A stretch of DNA of 12,686 nucleotides from an uncultured Oscillospiraceae bacterium. Lineage in GTDB: Bacteria; Bacillota; Clostridia; Oscillospirales; Oscillospiraceae. Both the position numbers and the translations under genes were made by a program. How positions within the stretch are numbered: position 1 is the stretch's first letter; each line of letters starts with the position of its first letter. This document shows positions 1-5,838 of the stretch, one piece after another. The stretch lies in contig CAKTMW010000049.1 in the NCBI GenBank assembly GCA_934574095.1, forward strand, positions 1 to 12,686. Reading direction: 5' to 3'. The notes below the pieces were generated by a model. It saw only the letters and a list, made by a program, of their open reading frames with translations, was not told the DNA's origin and did not search any database.

Positions 1-155
1 GCCGCGGATGCCGTCGGGTATTACTGGCCGTTTCCGGTGTTCTCCCCGCCCTCGTAAGTCCATTCGCCGTACATTCCACTGCCACGCTCTCACCAAACAC
101 GCGGCTCTCTGAAAGGTTCCTGCAGGGGTACTCCTCTTACTCAATGGTTTGCTTG
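1..155 (-). promoter_or_regulatory. T-box leader RNA, cut by the left window edge
   Basis: Read on the minus strand, this segment carries the ordered motifs of a tRNA-sensing T-box leader. They are GAGGAGTA (about 136-129), AGAGAG (110-105), GGTGAGAGCG (94-85), GAATGGACTTACGAG (65-51, the usual 3' side of Stem I), and an AGTA followed by a CCGACGGC..CCGCGG element near 17-2, like the Stem III region. A good promoter lies just upstream (199-171). The antiterminator with the TGGnACCGCG T-box sequence and the controlled gene would lie left of position 1, so I cannot say which amino acid is sensed. By family rule the target would be an aminoacyl-tRNA synthetase or an amino-acid biosynthesis or transport gene. 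The only open frame here ends in a short GENTGNGQ peptide and is not convincing as protein. Confidence 0.72.
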
Positions 156-170
156 TTTGATTATGGGGGT

Positions 171-199
171 ACTTTAGCACTTTTGAAACGGGTTGTCAA
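171..199 (-). promoter_or_regulatory. Sigma-A promoter of the T-box leader
   Basis: On the minus strand a perfect -35 TTGACA (199-194) is followed after 17 bases by TAAAGT (176-171, four of six matches to TATAAT). Transcription would start near 164-165 and enter the T-box leader at once. Confidence 0.68.
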
Positions 200-786
200 G
201 AGAGAATTTTTGATTTTTTAAGTAAGAAAGAAAATGTTTCGTGCTCCGGCGCGACCTACTTTTGAACTGTTGCGGTGCCCAAAATTTTGTTTGCGGCATT
301 AAGCCGCCAAAACTTTGACCGCAGCCACTCGCTCACCTCGCTTCATCTGCCACAGGCAGCGCTCGGATCGCTCCCAACAGTGACAAAAGTAGGCAAAAAC
401 ACCGGAAGGAACCTCCGGTTCCTTCACTGACCGGCGCGTTATAGCGCGTACAGAAGTGTAGTTACTTACCTCGCGTTCACAGAGGATTTTCTTATTCGTT
501 TCGATGAAAGGATTGCCTCTGCACCAGCGCCGCTGCCGCTGATCCCCATAACGAACAACACTGCTTGTTCTACCGTTGAAATCGTTAGCGGCAGCGGCGC
601 AGAACGAAAGCCCATACGTCATACGCAACGATAATCTCCATGTTCCGCGAGCGCGTGGCATAAAGTCACAATTCAGCAAAATGAACAGTGTGCGCGGATT
701 CTTAAACCGCAGGTTTAAGCTGTCCTTTTGGGTACTTTTGGGACAGTGGCCAAAAGTACCTCGTCCCCGCAGGGACGAAACTCCCC
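200..786. repeat. Gene-free, palindrome-rich intergenic stretch
   Basis: I see no believable gene here; the open frames have no ribosome site or recognisable protein. The stretch is instead filled with inverted repeats. CCTACTTTTGAACTGTTG (251-268) is mirrored by CAACAGTGACAAAAGTAGG (375-393) with one indel. GAAGGAACC/GGTTCCTTC (405-425) overlaps a second possible pairing, ACCGGA/TCCGGT (401-419). A perfect 14-base pair of arms, GCGCCGCTGCCGCT (527-540) and its complement (587-600), encloses GAACAA/TTGTTC (553-570). The motif ACAGTGnCAAAAGTA recurs near 744-758. This looks like decayed MITE-like or REP-like sequence. It could be a family repeated elsewhere in the genome, which I cannot test here. 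Confidence 0.5.
731..778 (-). terminator. Tandem hairpins downstream of the radical SAM gene
   Basis: Two perfect hairpins stand side by side. GGTACTTTTGG (731-741) pairs with 750-760 around an 8-base loop, and TCGTCCC (761-767) pairs with GGGACGA (772-778) around CGCA. They begin 9 bases beyond the radical SAM stop codon on the minus strand. There is no clear U-tract, so they may end transcription weakly, or simply be part of the repeat-rich stretch to their left. Confidence 0.4.
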
Positions 787-1653
787 TTACAGTGCCCGCA
801 TGAACTCCGGCTTCAATCCCACGCCGGACAGGCCCGACTGTACCTTGTCCAGCAGCGCCTGACGGTCGCGGTTCAGCGTACCCTTCAATGTCAGGTAATT
901 GCTGGCGTGGTTCATGCGGAACACGCTGCCCTCGGAGTCGATGTGCTGCAGGAACAGCTCCGTCTCCTTCAACACCTCCACCGGGCTGAGCAGGGTAAAC
1001 TCTCCGTCACGCACCCACTGCTCCAGCGGCGTGCCCCGCTCCACCATCAGGGTCAAAAGGCCGATATACTCCGGCTTCATGGCGCTGAGGGCCTCCGCCG
1101 TGCCGATGGCGTGTTCCCGCCACAGCTCCACGCTGCCAAGGCCGGAGATGGCCGTCACCGACAGTGCCATGCCGCAGCGCCGGGCCTTCTGTCCCGCCGC
1201 CACGATGGCGGCGGCGCTGTGGCCCTTCCGCATCCGCTCCAGCACCGCGTCGCAGCCGGATTCCAGCCCCATGTAGACCATTTGCAGGCCGCGCTCACGC
1301 AGCAGCCGCAGGTCGTCCTCCGACTTCACCTGCAAGCTGGCGGGCGAGGCGTAGCACGTCACCCGCTGGCACTCCGGGAACAGGCCGTAGATCAAACCCA
1401 GTATCTGCACCAGATCGACGGTTTTCCGCATCAGCGCGTCGCCGTCCGCCAGAAAGACACGCTCCACATGGCGGTACAGCTGGCGGGCTATCTCAAAGTC
1501 CTCCCGAATCTCCTCCATGGGCCGCATGGCGAAATGCTTGTCGTCGTACATATCGCAGAAGGCGCAGGTGTTGTGGCTGCACCCGTAGGTCACCTGCACG
1601 ATCAGGCTGTAGGCCTCAGAGGGCGGACGGTAGACTTTTCCTTTGTAACGCAT
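787..1653 (-). CDS. Radical SAM protein (COG1032/YgiQ-like core)
   Basis: This 288-residue protein should be a cytoplasmic iron-sulfur enzyme that cleaves S-adenosylmethionine to start radical chemistry. The cluster ligands are C25, C30 and C33 in GCSHNTCAFC, a CX4CX2C spacing within a GCSxNxCxFCxMY context that I associate with the YgiQ/COG1032 type rather than the classic CX3CX2C. A later segment around MGLESGCDAVLERMRKG (about residues 130-146) matches the region where Elp3/MiaB-type enzymes carry a GLES motif. I place the start at 1653, where AGGAGTG sits 7-8 bases ahead of ATG. An upstream in-frame ATG at 1707 has no ribosome site, and one at 1659 is too close to the AGGAG. There is no cobalamin-binding domain, so it is a short, stand-alone core enzyme. 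The substrate is unknown. It is transcribed away from the SSB-like gene on its right. Confidence 0.85.
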   Translation of the reverse strand: MRYKGKVYRPPSEAYSLIVQVTYGCSHNTCAFCDMYDDKHFAMRPMEEIREDFEIARQLYRHVERVFLADGDALMRKTVDLVQILGLIYGLFPECQRVTCYASPASLQVKSEDDLRLLRERGLQMVYMGLESGCDAVLERMRKGHSAAAIVAAGQKARRCGMALSVTAISGLGSVELWREHAIGTAEALSAMKPEYIGLLTLMVERGTPLEQWVRDGEFTLLSPVEVLKETELFLQHIDSEGSVFRMNHASNYLTLKGTLNRDRQALLDKVQSGLSGVGLKPEFMRAL

Positions 1654-1674
1654 GGTCATCACTCCTTTGCTGGT

Positions 1675-1703
1675 ATTATGCCATAGTTTCTGCCGTTTGA
1701 AAA
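1675..1703 (-). promoter_or_regulatory. Probable promoter of the radical SAM gene
   Basis: On the minus strand TTTTCA (1703-1698) and CATAAT (1680-1675) are 17 bases apart, giving 4/6 and 5/6 matches to sigma-A boxes, and lie just upstream of the ribosome site. Confidence 0.42.
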
Positions 1704-1763
1704 GCATATTCTTTTCCGGCGGCGCATAGGCTGTGGCATATCAACTAACGAGGTGGACATCGT

Positions 1764-2378
1764 ATGGACAACAATTTCAACCGCGTGCAGCTTTGCGGCA
1801 CGGTGGACAGCGCACCGGCGCTGAGCCACGTGAACCATGGGGTCTCATTCTACAAATTCACGCTGGCGGTGGAACGGCTCAGCGGTCTTGCGGACAAGCT
1901 GACGGTGATCGCCGCCCAGCCGCTGCTGGAGAGCGCCGCAATCCGGGAGGGCGACACCGTTACCGTGCGGGGACAGCTGCGCTCCTTCAACAACAAGAGC
2001 GGACAGGGCAGCCGTCTGGTGATCTCCGTGTTCGCCCACACGCTGGAAAAGGGCGGGGACACGCCCTTCAACCTGATCCAGCTGTCCGGCGTCCTGTGCA
2101 AGCCGCCGGTGCTGCGGCGGACGCCGCTGGGCCGGGAGATCAGCGACATCATTCTGGCGGTGAACCGCCGGTACGGGCGGGCGGACTATCTGCCCTGCAT
2201 CGCCTGGGGCGCGGTGGCCCAGCAGGCGGCGGCCATGACCACCGGCGACCGGCTGACCATCGAGGGCCGGGTGCAGAGCCGTACATACACGAAAACCGAA
2301 GACGGCGTCTCCACGGAGCGCACCGCCTACGAGGTGTCCATCATGCGGCCCGCCCAGCTGGAGGAGTTTCTGTTCTGA
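1764..2378 (+). CDS. Tandem OB-fold single-stranded DNA-binding (SSB-like) protein
   Basis: This 204-residue protein appears to contain two SSB-type OB folds in a row, at about residues 4-92 and 102-200. Each copy opens with a matching strand (NRVQLCGTV and NLIQLSGVL), followed by a proline-containing turn, a FTLAVER / IILAVNR strand, and a GDTVTVRGQL / GDRLTIEGRV strand. These are typical positions of bacterial SSB and PriB sequences. By family it should bind single-stranded DNA in replication, recombination or repair. The acidic C-terminal tip of housekeeping SSB (DDDIPF-like), which recruits partner proteins, is absent; the protein ends in EEFLF. That argues for an accessory SSB rather than the main one, and two OB folds in one chain could let a dimer present four folds. 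The ATG at 1764 follows AGGTGG with 7 bases between. No partner gene shares its transcript. Confidence 0.8.
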   Translation: MDNNFNRVQLCGTVDSAPALSHVNHGVSFYKFTLAVERLSGLADKLTVIAAQPLLESAAIREGDTVTVRGQLRSFNNKSGQGSRLVISVFAHTLEKGGDTPFNLIQLSGVLCKPPVLRRTPLGREISDIILAVNRRYGRADYLPCIAWGAVAQQAAAMTTGDRLTIEGRVQSRTYTKTEDGVSTERTAYEVSIMRPAQLEEFLF

Positions 2379-2379
2379 C

Positions 2380-2408
2380 TTGACGCGGCTCCTCCCCCGC
2401 CGTATAAT
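2380..2408 (+). promoter_or_regulatory. Near-consensus promoter for the DUF6472-type gene
   Basis: TTGACG (2380-2385), 17 bases, then a perfect TATAAT (2403-2408). It starts two bases after the SSB-like stop codon. The predicted start near 2415 leaves a leader of under 20 bases, so the small gene downstream should be expressed strongly and on its own. Confidence 0.75.
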
Positions 2409-2431
2409 GGCAGAAAAAGGGGGCGGCGGAT

Positions 2432-2602
2432 GTGGATAAATGCGAGAGCTGCGCGTTTTACAGCTATGACGAGGACTACGACGACTATGTGTGCGAGATG
2501 GATCTGGACGAGGACGAGATGGTGCGGTTCCTGTCCAGCCAGAGCAGCCAATGTCCCTATTGGCGGCCGGGAGACGAGTACCTGACGGCCAGAAAACAGT
2601 GA
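2432..2602 (+). CDS. DUF6472-type small cysteine-rich protein
   Basis: This 56-residue protein starts at GTG (2432) behind a GGGGGCGG ribosome site and is easy to miss because of its size and start codon. It opens MDKCESCAFYSYDEDYDDY, continues through VCEMDLDEDEMVRFL, and has a second cysteine region at CPYW (residues 41-44). Cysteines 4, 7, 21 and 41 could bind a metal. It is highly acidic with a basic C-terminal tip (ARKQ). I recognise this as the DUF6472 type found widely in Clostridia, whose function is unknown. It has its own near-consensus promoter and a strong terminator 10 bases after the stop, so it is monocistronic. The alternative frame from ATG at 2430 gives no recognisable product. 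Confidence 0.82.
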   Translation: MDKCESCAFYSYDEDYDDYVCEMDLDEDEMVRFLSSQSSQCPYWRPGDEYLTARKQ

Positions 2603-2612
2603 GATCGGAATA

Positions 2613-2646
2613 AAAACAGGCCCCGCCGGATGGCGGGGCCTGTTTT
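2613..2646. terminator. Bidirectional Rho-independent terminator
   Basis: A perfect 15-base-pair stem (AAAACAGGCCCCGCC at 2613-2627 with its complement at 2632-2646) closes on a GGAT loop. It has a T run on the right for the plus strand and an A run on the left that is a T run on the minus strand. It sits between the convergent DUF6472-type and AbrB-type genes and can serve both. Confidence 0.88.
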
Positions 2647-2658
2647 CTGTGTGCGGTT

Positions 2659-2901
2659 TTAGCTGTTTCTCAGTTCTTTCAGACATTTGGGGCAGACGCT
2701 CTTATCCCTGTACACCATCAAGTCCTTGTTGCTGTCGCAAAAGACACAGCTGGGGCGATACTTCTTCAGCACAACGGTGGACCCATCCACGTATATCTCC
2801 AAAGCATCCTTCTCGGCAATGTCCAATGTGCGGCGCAGCTCGATGGGCAGCACGATCCGTCCCAATTCGTCCACCTTACGCACGATACCGGTTGACTTCA
2901 C
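2659..2901 (-). CDS. AbrB/SpoVT-family transition-state regulator with zinc ribbon
   Basis: This 80-residue protein has an N-terminal swapped-hairpin AbrB DNA-binding domain. The segment STGIVRKVDELGRIVLPIEL (residues 3-22) followed by RRTLDIAEKDALEIYVDG is the classic pattern. The C-terminal half carries CVFC (52-55) and CPKC (70-73), a probable zinc ribbon that replaces the multimerisation tail of Bacillus AbrB. Proteins of this family act as dimers or tetramers that repress or modulate growth-transition and sporulation genes. I chose the GTG at 2901 because AGGAGAGG lies 5-6 bases ahead and the protein then begins exactly at the conserved MKSTGIVRK; the ATG at 2955 has no ribosome site. 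It is divergent from spmA, which fits a sporulation-linked role, but control of spmAB is an inference. Confidence 0.88.
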   Translation of the reverse strand: MKSTGIVRKVDELGRIVLPIELRRTLDIAEKDALEIYVDGSTVVLKKYRPSCVFCDSNKDLMVYRDKSVCPKCLKELRNS

Positions 2902-2980
2902 GGAAACCTCTCCTCTGCTTTGCTTCTCACGCCGGGCGTGAATTCCTCTGCTCATTTAGCATGACATATTTTTACCATTT

Positions 2981-3021
2981 TGTCAACCGCTTGTTGACAT
3001 TTTCTCCAATTATTTTACAAA
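2981..3021. promoter_or_regulatory. Divergent promoters sharing a TGTCAAC-N5-GTTGACA palindrome
   Basis: A perfect 7-base inverted repeat (2981-2987 and 2993-2999, 5-base centre) contains a consensus TTGACA on each strand. Rightward, TTGACA (2994-2999) is 16 bases from TACAAA (3016-3021), a plausible spmAB promoter. Leftward, TTGACA (2986-2981) has no good -10 at normal spacing (CATGCT at 17). The symmetry may be only two back-to-back -35 boxes, or a true operator, possibly for the neighbouring AbrB-type protein. Confidence 0.5.
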
Positions 3022-3067
3022 TATTGCCATACGCTCTGTGCATATAGTTCATTGAGGTGAAACTTTT

Positions 3068-3646
3068 ATGGCCATGTCTTCCTTTTTGACAGCGTTTTTT
3101 CTGCTGGCGCTGGTTTTCGGCGGCACAGGCGGAAGGCTGACGGAGGTATCCGCCGCCGCTATGGAGGGGGCGGGCGCAGCGGTGGAGCTGTGTCTCTCCA
3201 TGGCGGGAGCCATCTGCCTGTGGAGCGGTGTGATGACGCTGATGGACCGCTGCGGGCTCAGCGAAAAGCTGGCAAAGCTGCTGCGGCCCGTGCTGCGGCG
3301 CATCCTGCCCCAGGCCAGCCGGGATCGTGAGACCATGGCCGCCCTCAGCGCCAACGTGTCGGCCAATCTGCTGGGGCTGGGCAACGCCGCCACGCCCCTG
3401 GGCATCCGGGCCGCCACGCGGATGGCGGCGGGCTGCGGCGGTGTGGCCAGCGACGAGCTGTGCCGCCTGGTGGTGCTGAACACCGCCTCCATCCAGCTGC
3501 TGCCCACCACAGTGGCCGCTGTGCGCAGCGCTTACGGCTGCGCCGCGCCCTTTGACATCCTGCCGGCCGTGTGGCTTTCCTCCCTACTGTCGGTGGCGGC
3601 GGGACTGCTGGCGGCGCGGGGGTTACAGGCCCTGTGGCGGACATGA
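3068..3646 (+). CDS. spmA: Spore maturation protein A
   Basis: SpmA is a polytopic membrane protein of the nucleoside-recognition (Gate) domain family. With SpmB it is needed in Bacillus for full dehydration of the spore core. This copy is 192 residues, close to the usual length. It has an N-terminal hydrophobic segment (residues 5-20), a second near 41-60, the family hallmark SANVSANLLGLGNAATPLG (94-112), and a hydrophobic C-terminal segment (about 165-190). The ATG at 3068 follows GAGGTGA with 7 bases between; a second ATG at 3074 is less well placed. Its stop overlaps the spmB start (ATGA), so the two are translationally coupled. There is no dacB gene upstream, unlike in B. subtilis, where dacB-spmA-spmB form an operon. 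The low-complexity, GC-rich coding matches the surrounding chromosome. Confidence 0.9.
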   Translation: MAMSSFLTAFFLLALVFGGTGGRLTEVSAAAMEGAGAAVELCLSMAGAICLWSGVMTLMDRCGLSEKLAKLLRPVLRRILPQASRDRETMAALSANVSANLLGLGNAATPLGIRAATRMAAGCGGVASDELCRLVVLNTASIQLLPTTVAAVRSAYGCAAPFDILPAVWLSSLLSVAAGLLAARGLQALWRT

Positions 3647-4161
3647 GCGGCATGACGGCGCTGGTGATCCCGCTGCTGCTGGCGGCGGTGGCCGCGTGGG
3701 GCGCGGCGCGGCGGGTGGACGTTTACGCCGCCCTGACGGACGGGGCCATGGAGGGATTGCGGGTGGTGCTGCGCATCTGCCCCAATCTGATCGCGCTGCT
3801 GACGGCGGTGTACATGTTCCGGGCTTCCGGAGCGCTGGACGTTTTCACCTCACTTCTGTCCCCGGCGCTGACGGCGCTGGGCATCCCGCCGGAGACCGCG
3901 CCGCTGCTGCTGATCCGCCCCTTGAGCGGCAGCGGCGCGCTGGCGGCAGGCAGCGAGCTGATGGGGGCCTACGGCCCCGACAGCGCCATCGGCCGCACGG
4001 CGGCGGTGATGCTGGGCTGCACGGAGACCACGTTTTACACTATCGCCGTCTATTTCGGCGCGGCGGGGGTGAAAAAGGTCCGCTATACCATTCCCGCCGC
4101 CCTGACGGCGGACTTCGTGGGATTTCTGGCGGCGGCCTGGTGTGTGCGGCTGTTTTTCTGA
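3643..4161 (+). CDS. spmB: Spore maturation protein B
   Basis: SpmB is the membrane partner of SpmA, and the pair act together in spore core dehydration. The protein is 172 residues and shows the family landmarks RVDVYAALTDGAMEGLR (24-40), IRPLSGSGAL (91-100) and GCTETTFYT (125-133). Hydrophobic segments lie near 4-20, 40-60, 75-92, 130-142 and 148-171. I place the start at 3643, where ATGA overlaps the spmA stop, instead of the in-frame ATG at 3571, because the latter would add an unrelated glycine-rich stretch read through spmA. A second ATG at 3652 is possible. The operon seems to end here: the next gene has its own promoter after a 150-base gap. Confidence 0.9.
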   Translation: MSGMTALVIPLLLAAVAAWGAARRVDVYAALTDGAMEGLRVVLRICPNLIALLTAVYMFRASGALDVFTSLLSPALTALGIPPETAPLLLIRPLSGSGALAAGSELMGAYGPDSAIGRTAAVMLGCTETTFYTIAVYFGAAGVKKVRYTIPAALTADFVGFLAAAWCVRLFF

Positions 4162-4205
4162 AATGTGAACTTTTCCCAATTTTTGGTCTTTGTCAGGGTT
4201 TTAAC

Positions 4206-4234
4206 TTGCCAGATGCTCCGTTTTACGGTATACT
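4206..4234 (+). promoter_or_regulatory. Promoter of the DUF1538-PII operon
   Basis: TTGCCA (4206-4211) and TATACT (4229-4234) are 17 bases apart, each matching consensus at five of six positions. Transcription should start near 4241, leaving a leader of about 70 bases that contains a hairpin. Confidence 0.7.
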
Positions 4235-4254
4235 GACAGTACTATTATATTTAC

Positions 4255-4283
4255 CGTGGCGCACCGGAAAACGGCGCGCCACG
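4255..4283 (+). promoter_or_regulatory. Leader hairpin ahead of the DUF1538 gene
   Basis: CGTGGCGC (4255-4262) pairs perfectly with GCGCCACG (4276-4283) around a 13-base loop. It lies between the promoter and the AAGGAG ribosome site (4298-4303). It has no T run and leaves the ribosome site free, so it is more likely an RNA-stability or protein-binding element than an attenuator. Confidence 0.4.
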
Positions 4284-4310
4284 ATCAAACTAGAGAGAAG
4301 GAGCGTTATC

Positions 4311-5837
4311 TTGACCAGTCGAAAAATCATCAATAGTAAACTGAAGGAAGCGGTGGATTCCGTGCTGCCCATCACCCTGATCGTGGCGGTGCTGTGCTTT
4401 TTCTTTATCCCGGTGGGCAGCGGACTGATGCTGGCCTTCCTGGTGGGCGCGGTGCTGCTGATCGTGGGTATGGGGCTGTTCACCCTGGGTGCGGAACTGT
4501 CCATGACCCAGATGGGCAATCTGGTGGGCGCGAAGATGACCAAGTCCCGCCGCCTGTGGCTCATTCTGGTGCTGGCCTTCGTCCTGGGCGTGGTCATCAC
4601 CATTGCCGAGCCGGACCTGCAAGTCCTGGCCCAGAACGTGCCGGGCATCGACAAGACCATGCTGATCCTCACGGTGTCCGTGGGCGTGGGCATCTTCCTG
4701 ACCATCTGCATGCTGCGTATCCTGCTGGGTATCTCCCTGCGGACGCTGCTGCTGATCTTCTATACCATCGTGTTTGTCCTGGCCGCCCTGTCCGACCCGG
4801 ACTTCCTGTCCGTGGCCTTTGACTCCGGCGGCGTCACCACCGGCCCCATGACGGTGCCCTTCATCATGGCGCTGGGCGTGGGTGTCGCCTCCATCCGAAG
4901 CGACGAAAAGGCCAAGTCCGACAGCTTCGGTCTGGTGGCGCTGTGCTCCATCGGGCCCATTCTGGCGGTGCTGATCCTGGGCTTTTTGTACCCGGAGAAC
5001 ACCGCGTCCGCCAGCAAGACGGTGGTGGACAGCTTCGAGACCACCCTCACCGTGGGCCACAGCTACATAGAGGAGCTGCCCGCCATGATGGGCGAGGTGG
5101 CCATCGCCCTGCTGCCTATCTGCGTGTTCTTCCTGCTGTTCCAGGTCTTCTCGCTGCATCTGCGGAAACTGCCGCTGCTGCGCATCCTCATCGGCGTGGG
5201 CTACACCTATGTGGGCCTGGTGCTGTTTTTGACCGGCGTCAACGTGGGCTTCTCGTCCCTGGGCTACGTGCTGGGCGGCGTCATGGCGGAGGAGGGCCTG
5301 GGCCTGCTGCTGATCCCCCTGGCGACGCTGATGGGCTGGTTCATCATCAACGCCGAGCCCGCCGTCCACGTGCTGAACAAGCAGGTGGAGGAGCTGAGCG
5401 CCGGCGCTATTTCCTCCAAGGCCATGGGCATGAGCCTGTCCATCGCTGTGGCCGCCGCCATGGGACTTGCCATGGTGCGGGTGCTGACGGGCATCTCTAT
5501 CCTGTGGTTCGTGCTGCCGGGGTATATCATCGCACTGGGGCTCAGCTTCTTTGTGCCCAGCATCTTCACCGCCATCGCCTTCGACTCCGGCGGCGTGGCC
5601 TCCGGCCCCCTGACGGCCACCTTCATGCTGCCCTTCGCCATGGGCGCGACAACAGCGCTGGGCGGCAACACCATGACCGACGCCTTCGGTCTGGTGGCGC
5701 TGGTGGCCATGATGCCGCTGATCGTGGTGCAGGTGATGGGCGCCATCTACGTGATCAAGACCCGCCGCAACAAGGCGCAGGAGGCTGCGCTGGACTTCAG
5801 CGACGAGGACGTCATCGAACTGTGGGAGGTGGCCTGA
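4311..5837 (+). CDS. Duplicated DUF1538 integral membrane protein, probable transporter
   Basis: This 508-residue polytopic membrane protein is made of two homologous halves. Three landmark motifs recur about 250 residues apart: AEPxxxVL (E100/P101 and E349/P350), AFDSGG(V)xxGP (D171 and D425), and DxFGLVAL (D204 and D457). That pattern is the DUF1538 family. The conserved Asp and Glu-Pro residues inside hydrophobic segments suggest a transport path, but no substrate is established as far as I know. I take the TTG at 4311 as the start because AAGGAG lies 7 bases upstream. It is also where the hydrophobic protein begins, after a short basic MTSRKIINSKLKE head; the open frame further upstream only overlaps spmAB. 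The next gene, a PII-like protein, starts 1 base after the stop, so the two form an operon. Such pairing resembles the way PII proteins gate transporters such as AmtB. Confidence 0.85.
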   Translation: MTSRKIINSKLKEAVDSVLPITLIVAVLCFFFIPVGSGLMLAFLVGAVLLIVGMGLFTLGAELSMTQMGNLVGAKMTKSRRLWLILVLAFVLGVVITIAEPDLQVLAQNVPGIDKTMLILTVSVGVGIFLTICMLRILLGISLRTLLLIFYTIVFVLAALSDPDFLSVAFDSGGVTTGPMTVPFIMALGVGVASIRSDEKAKSDSFGLVALCSIGPILAVLILGFLYPENTASASKTVVDSFETTLTVGHSYIEELPAMMGEVAIALLPICVFFLLFQVFSLHLRKLPLLRILIGVGYTYVGLVLFLTGVNVGFSSLGYVLGGVMAEEGLGLLLIPLATLMGWFIINAEPAVHVLNKQVEELSAGAISSKAMGMSLSIAVAAAMGLAMVRVLTGISILWFVLPGYIIALGLSFFVPSIFTAIAFDSGGVASGPLTATFMLPFAMGATTALGGNTMTDAFGLVALVAMMPLIVVQVMGAIYVIKTRRNKAQEAALDFSDEDVIELWEVA

Positions 5838-5838
5838 T

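Noticed and set aside
1..85. A minus-strand peptide ending GGENTGNGQ as the end of a gene
   Set aside because: The frame is closed by a stop a few codons upstream, and the nucleotide motifs fit a T-box leader.
299..803. Open frames in the left intergenic stretch on both strands
   Set aside because: No ribosome sites, no recognisable domains, and the sequence is explained by palindromes.
907..1686. A 259-residue plus-strand frame
   Set aside because: It mirrors the radical SAM gene and has no recognisable domain.
3552..4310. An upstream extension of the DUF1538 frame giving a 761-residue protein
   Set aside because: The extension overlaps spmA and spmB in another frame, and a well-placed ribosome site and promoter support the TTG at 4311.
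4290..5369. A 359-residue open frame on the minus strand, rich in His, Gln and Asp
   Set aside because: It is the antisense shadow of the GC-rich DUF1538 gene, with extreme composition and no ribosome site.
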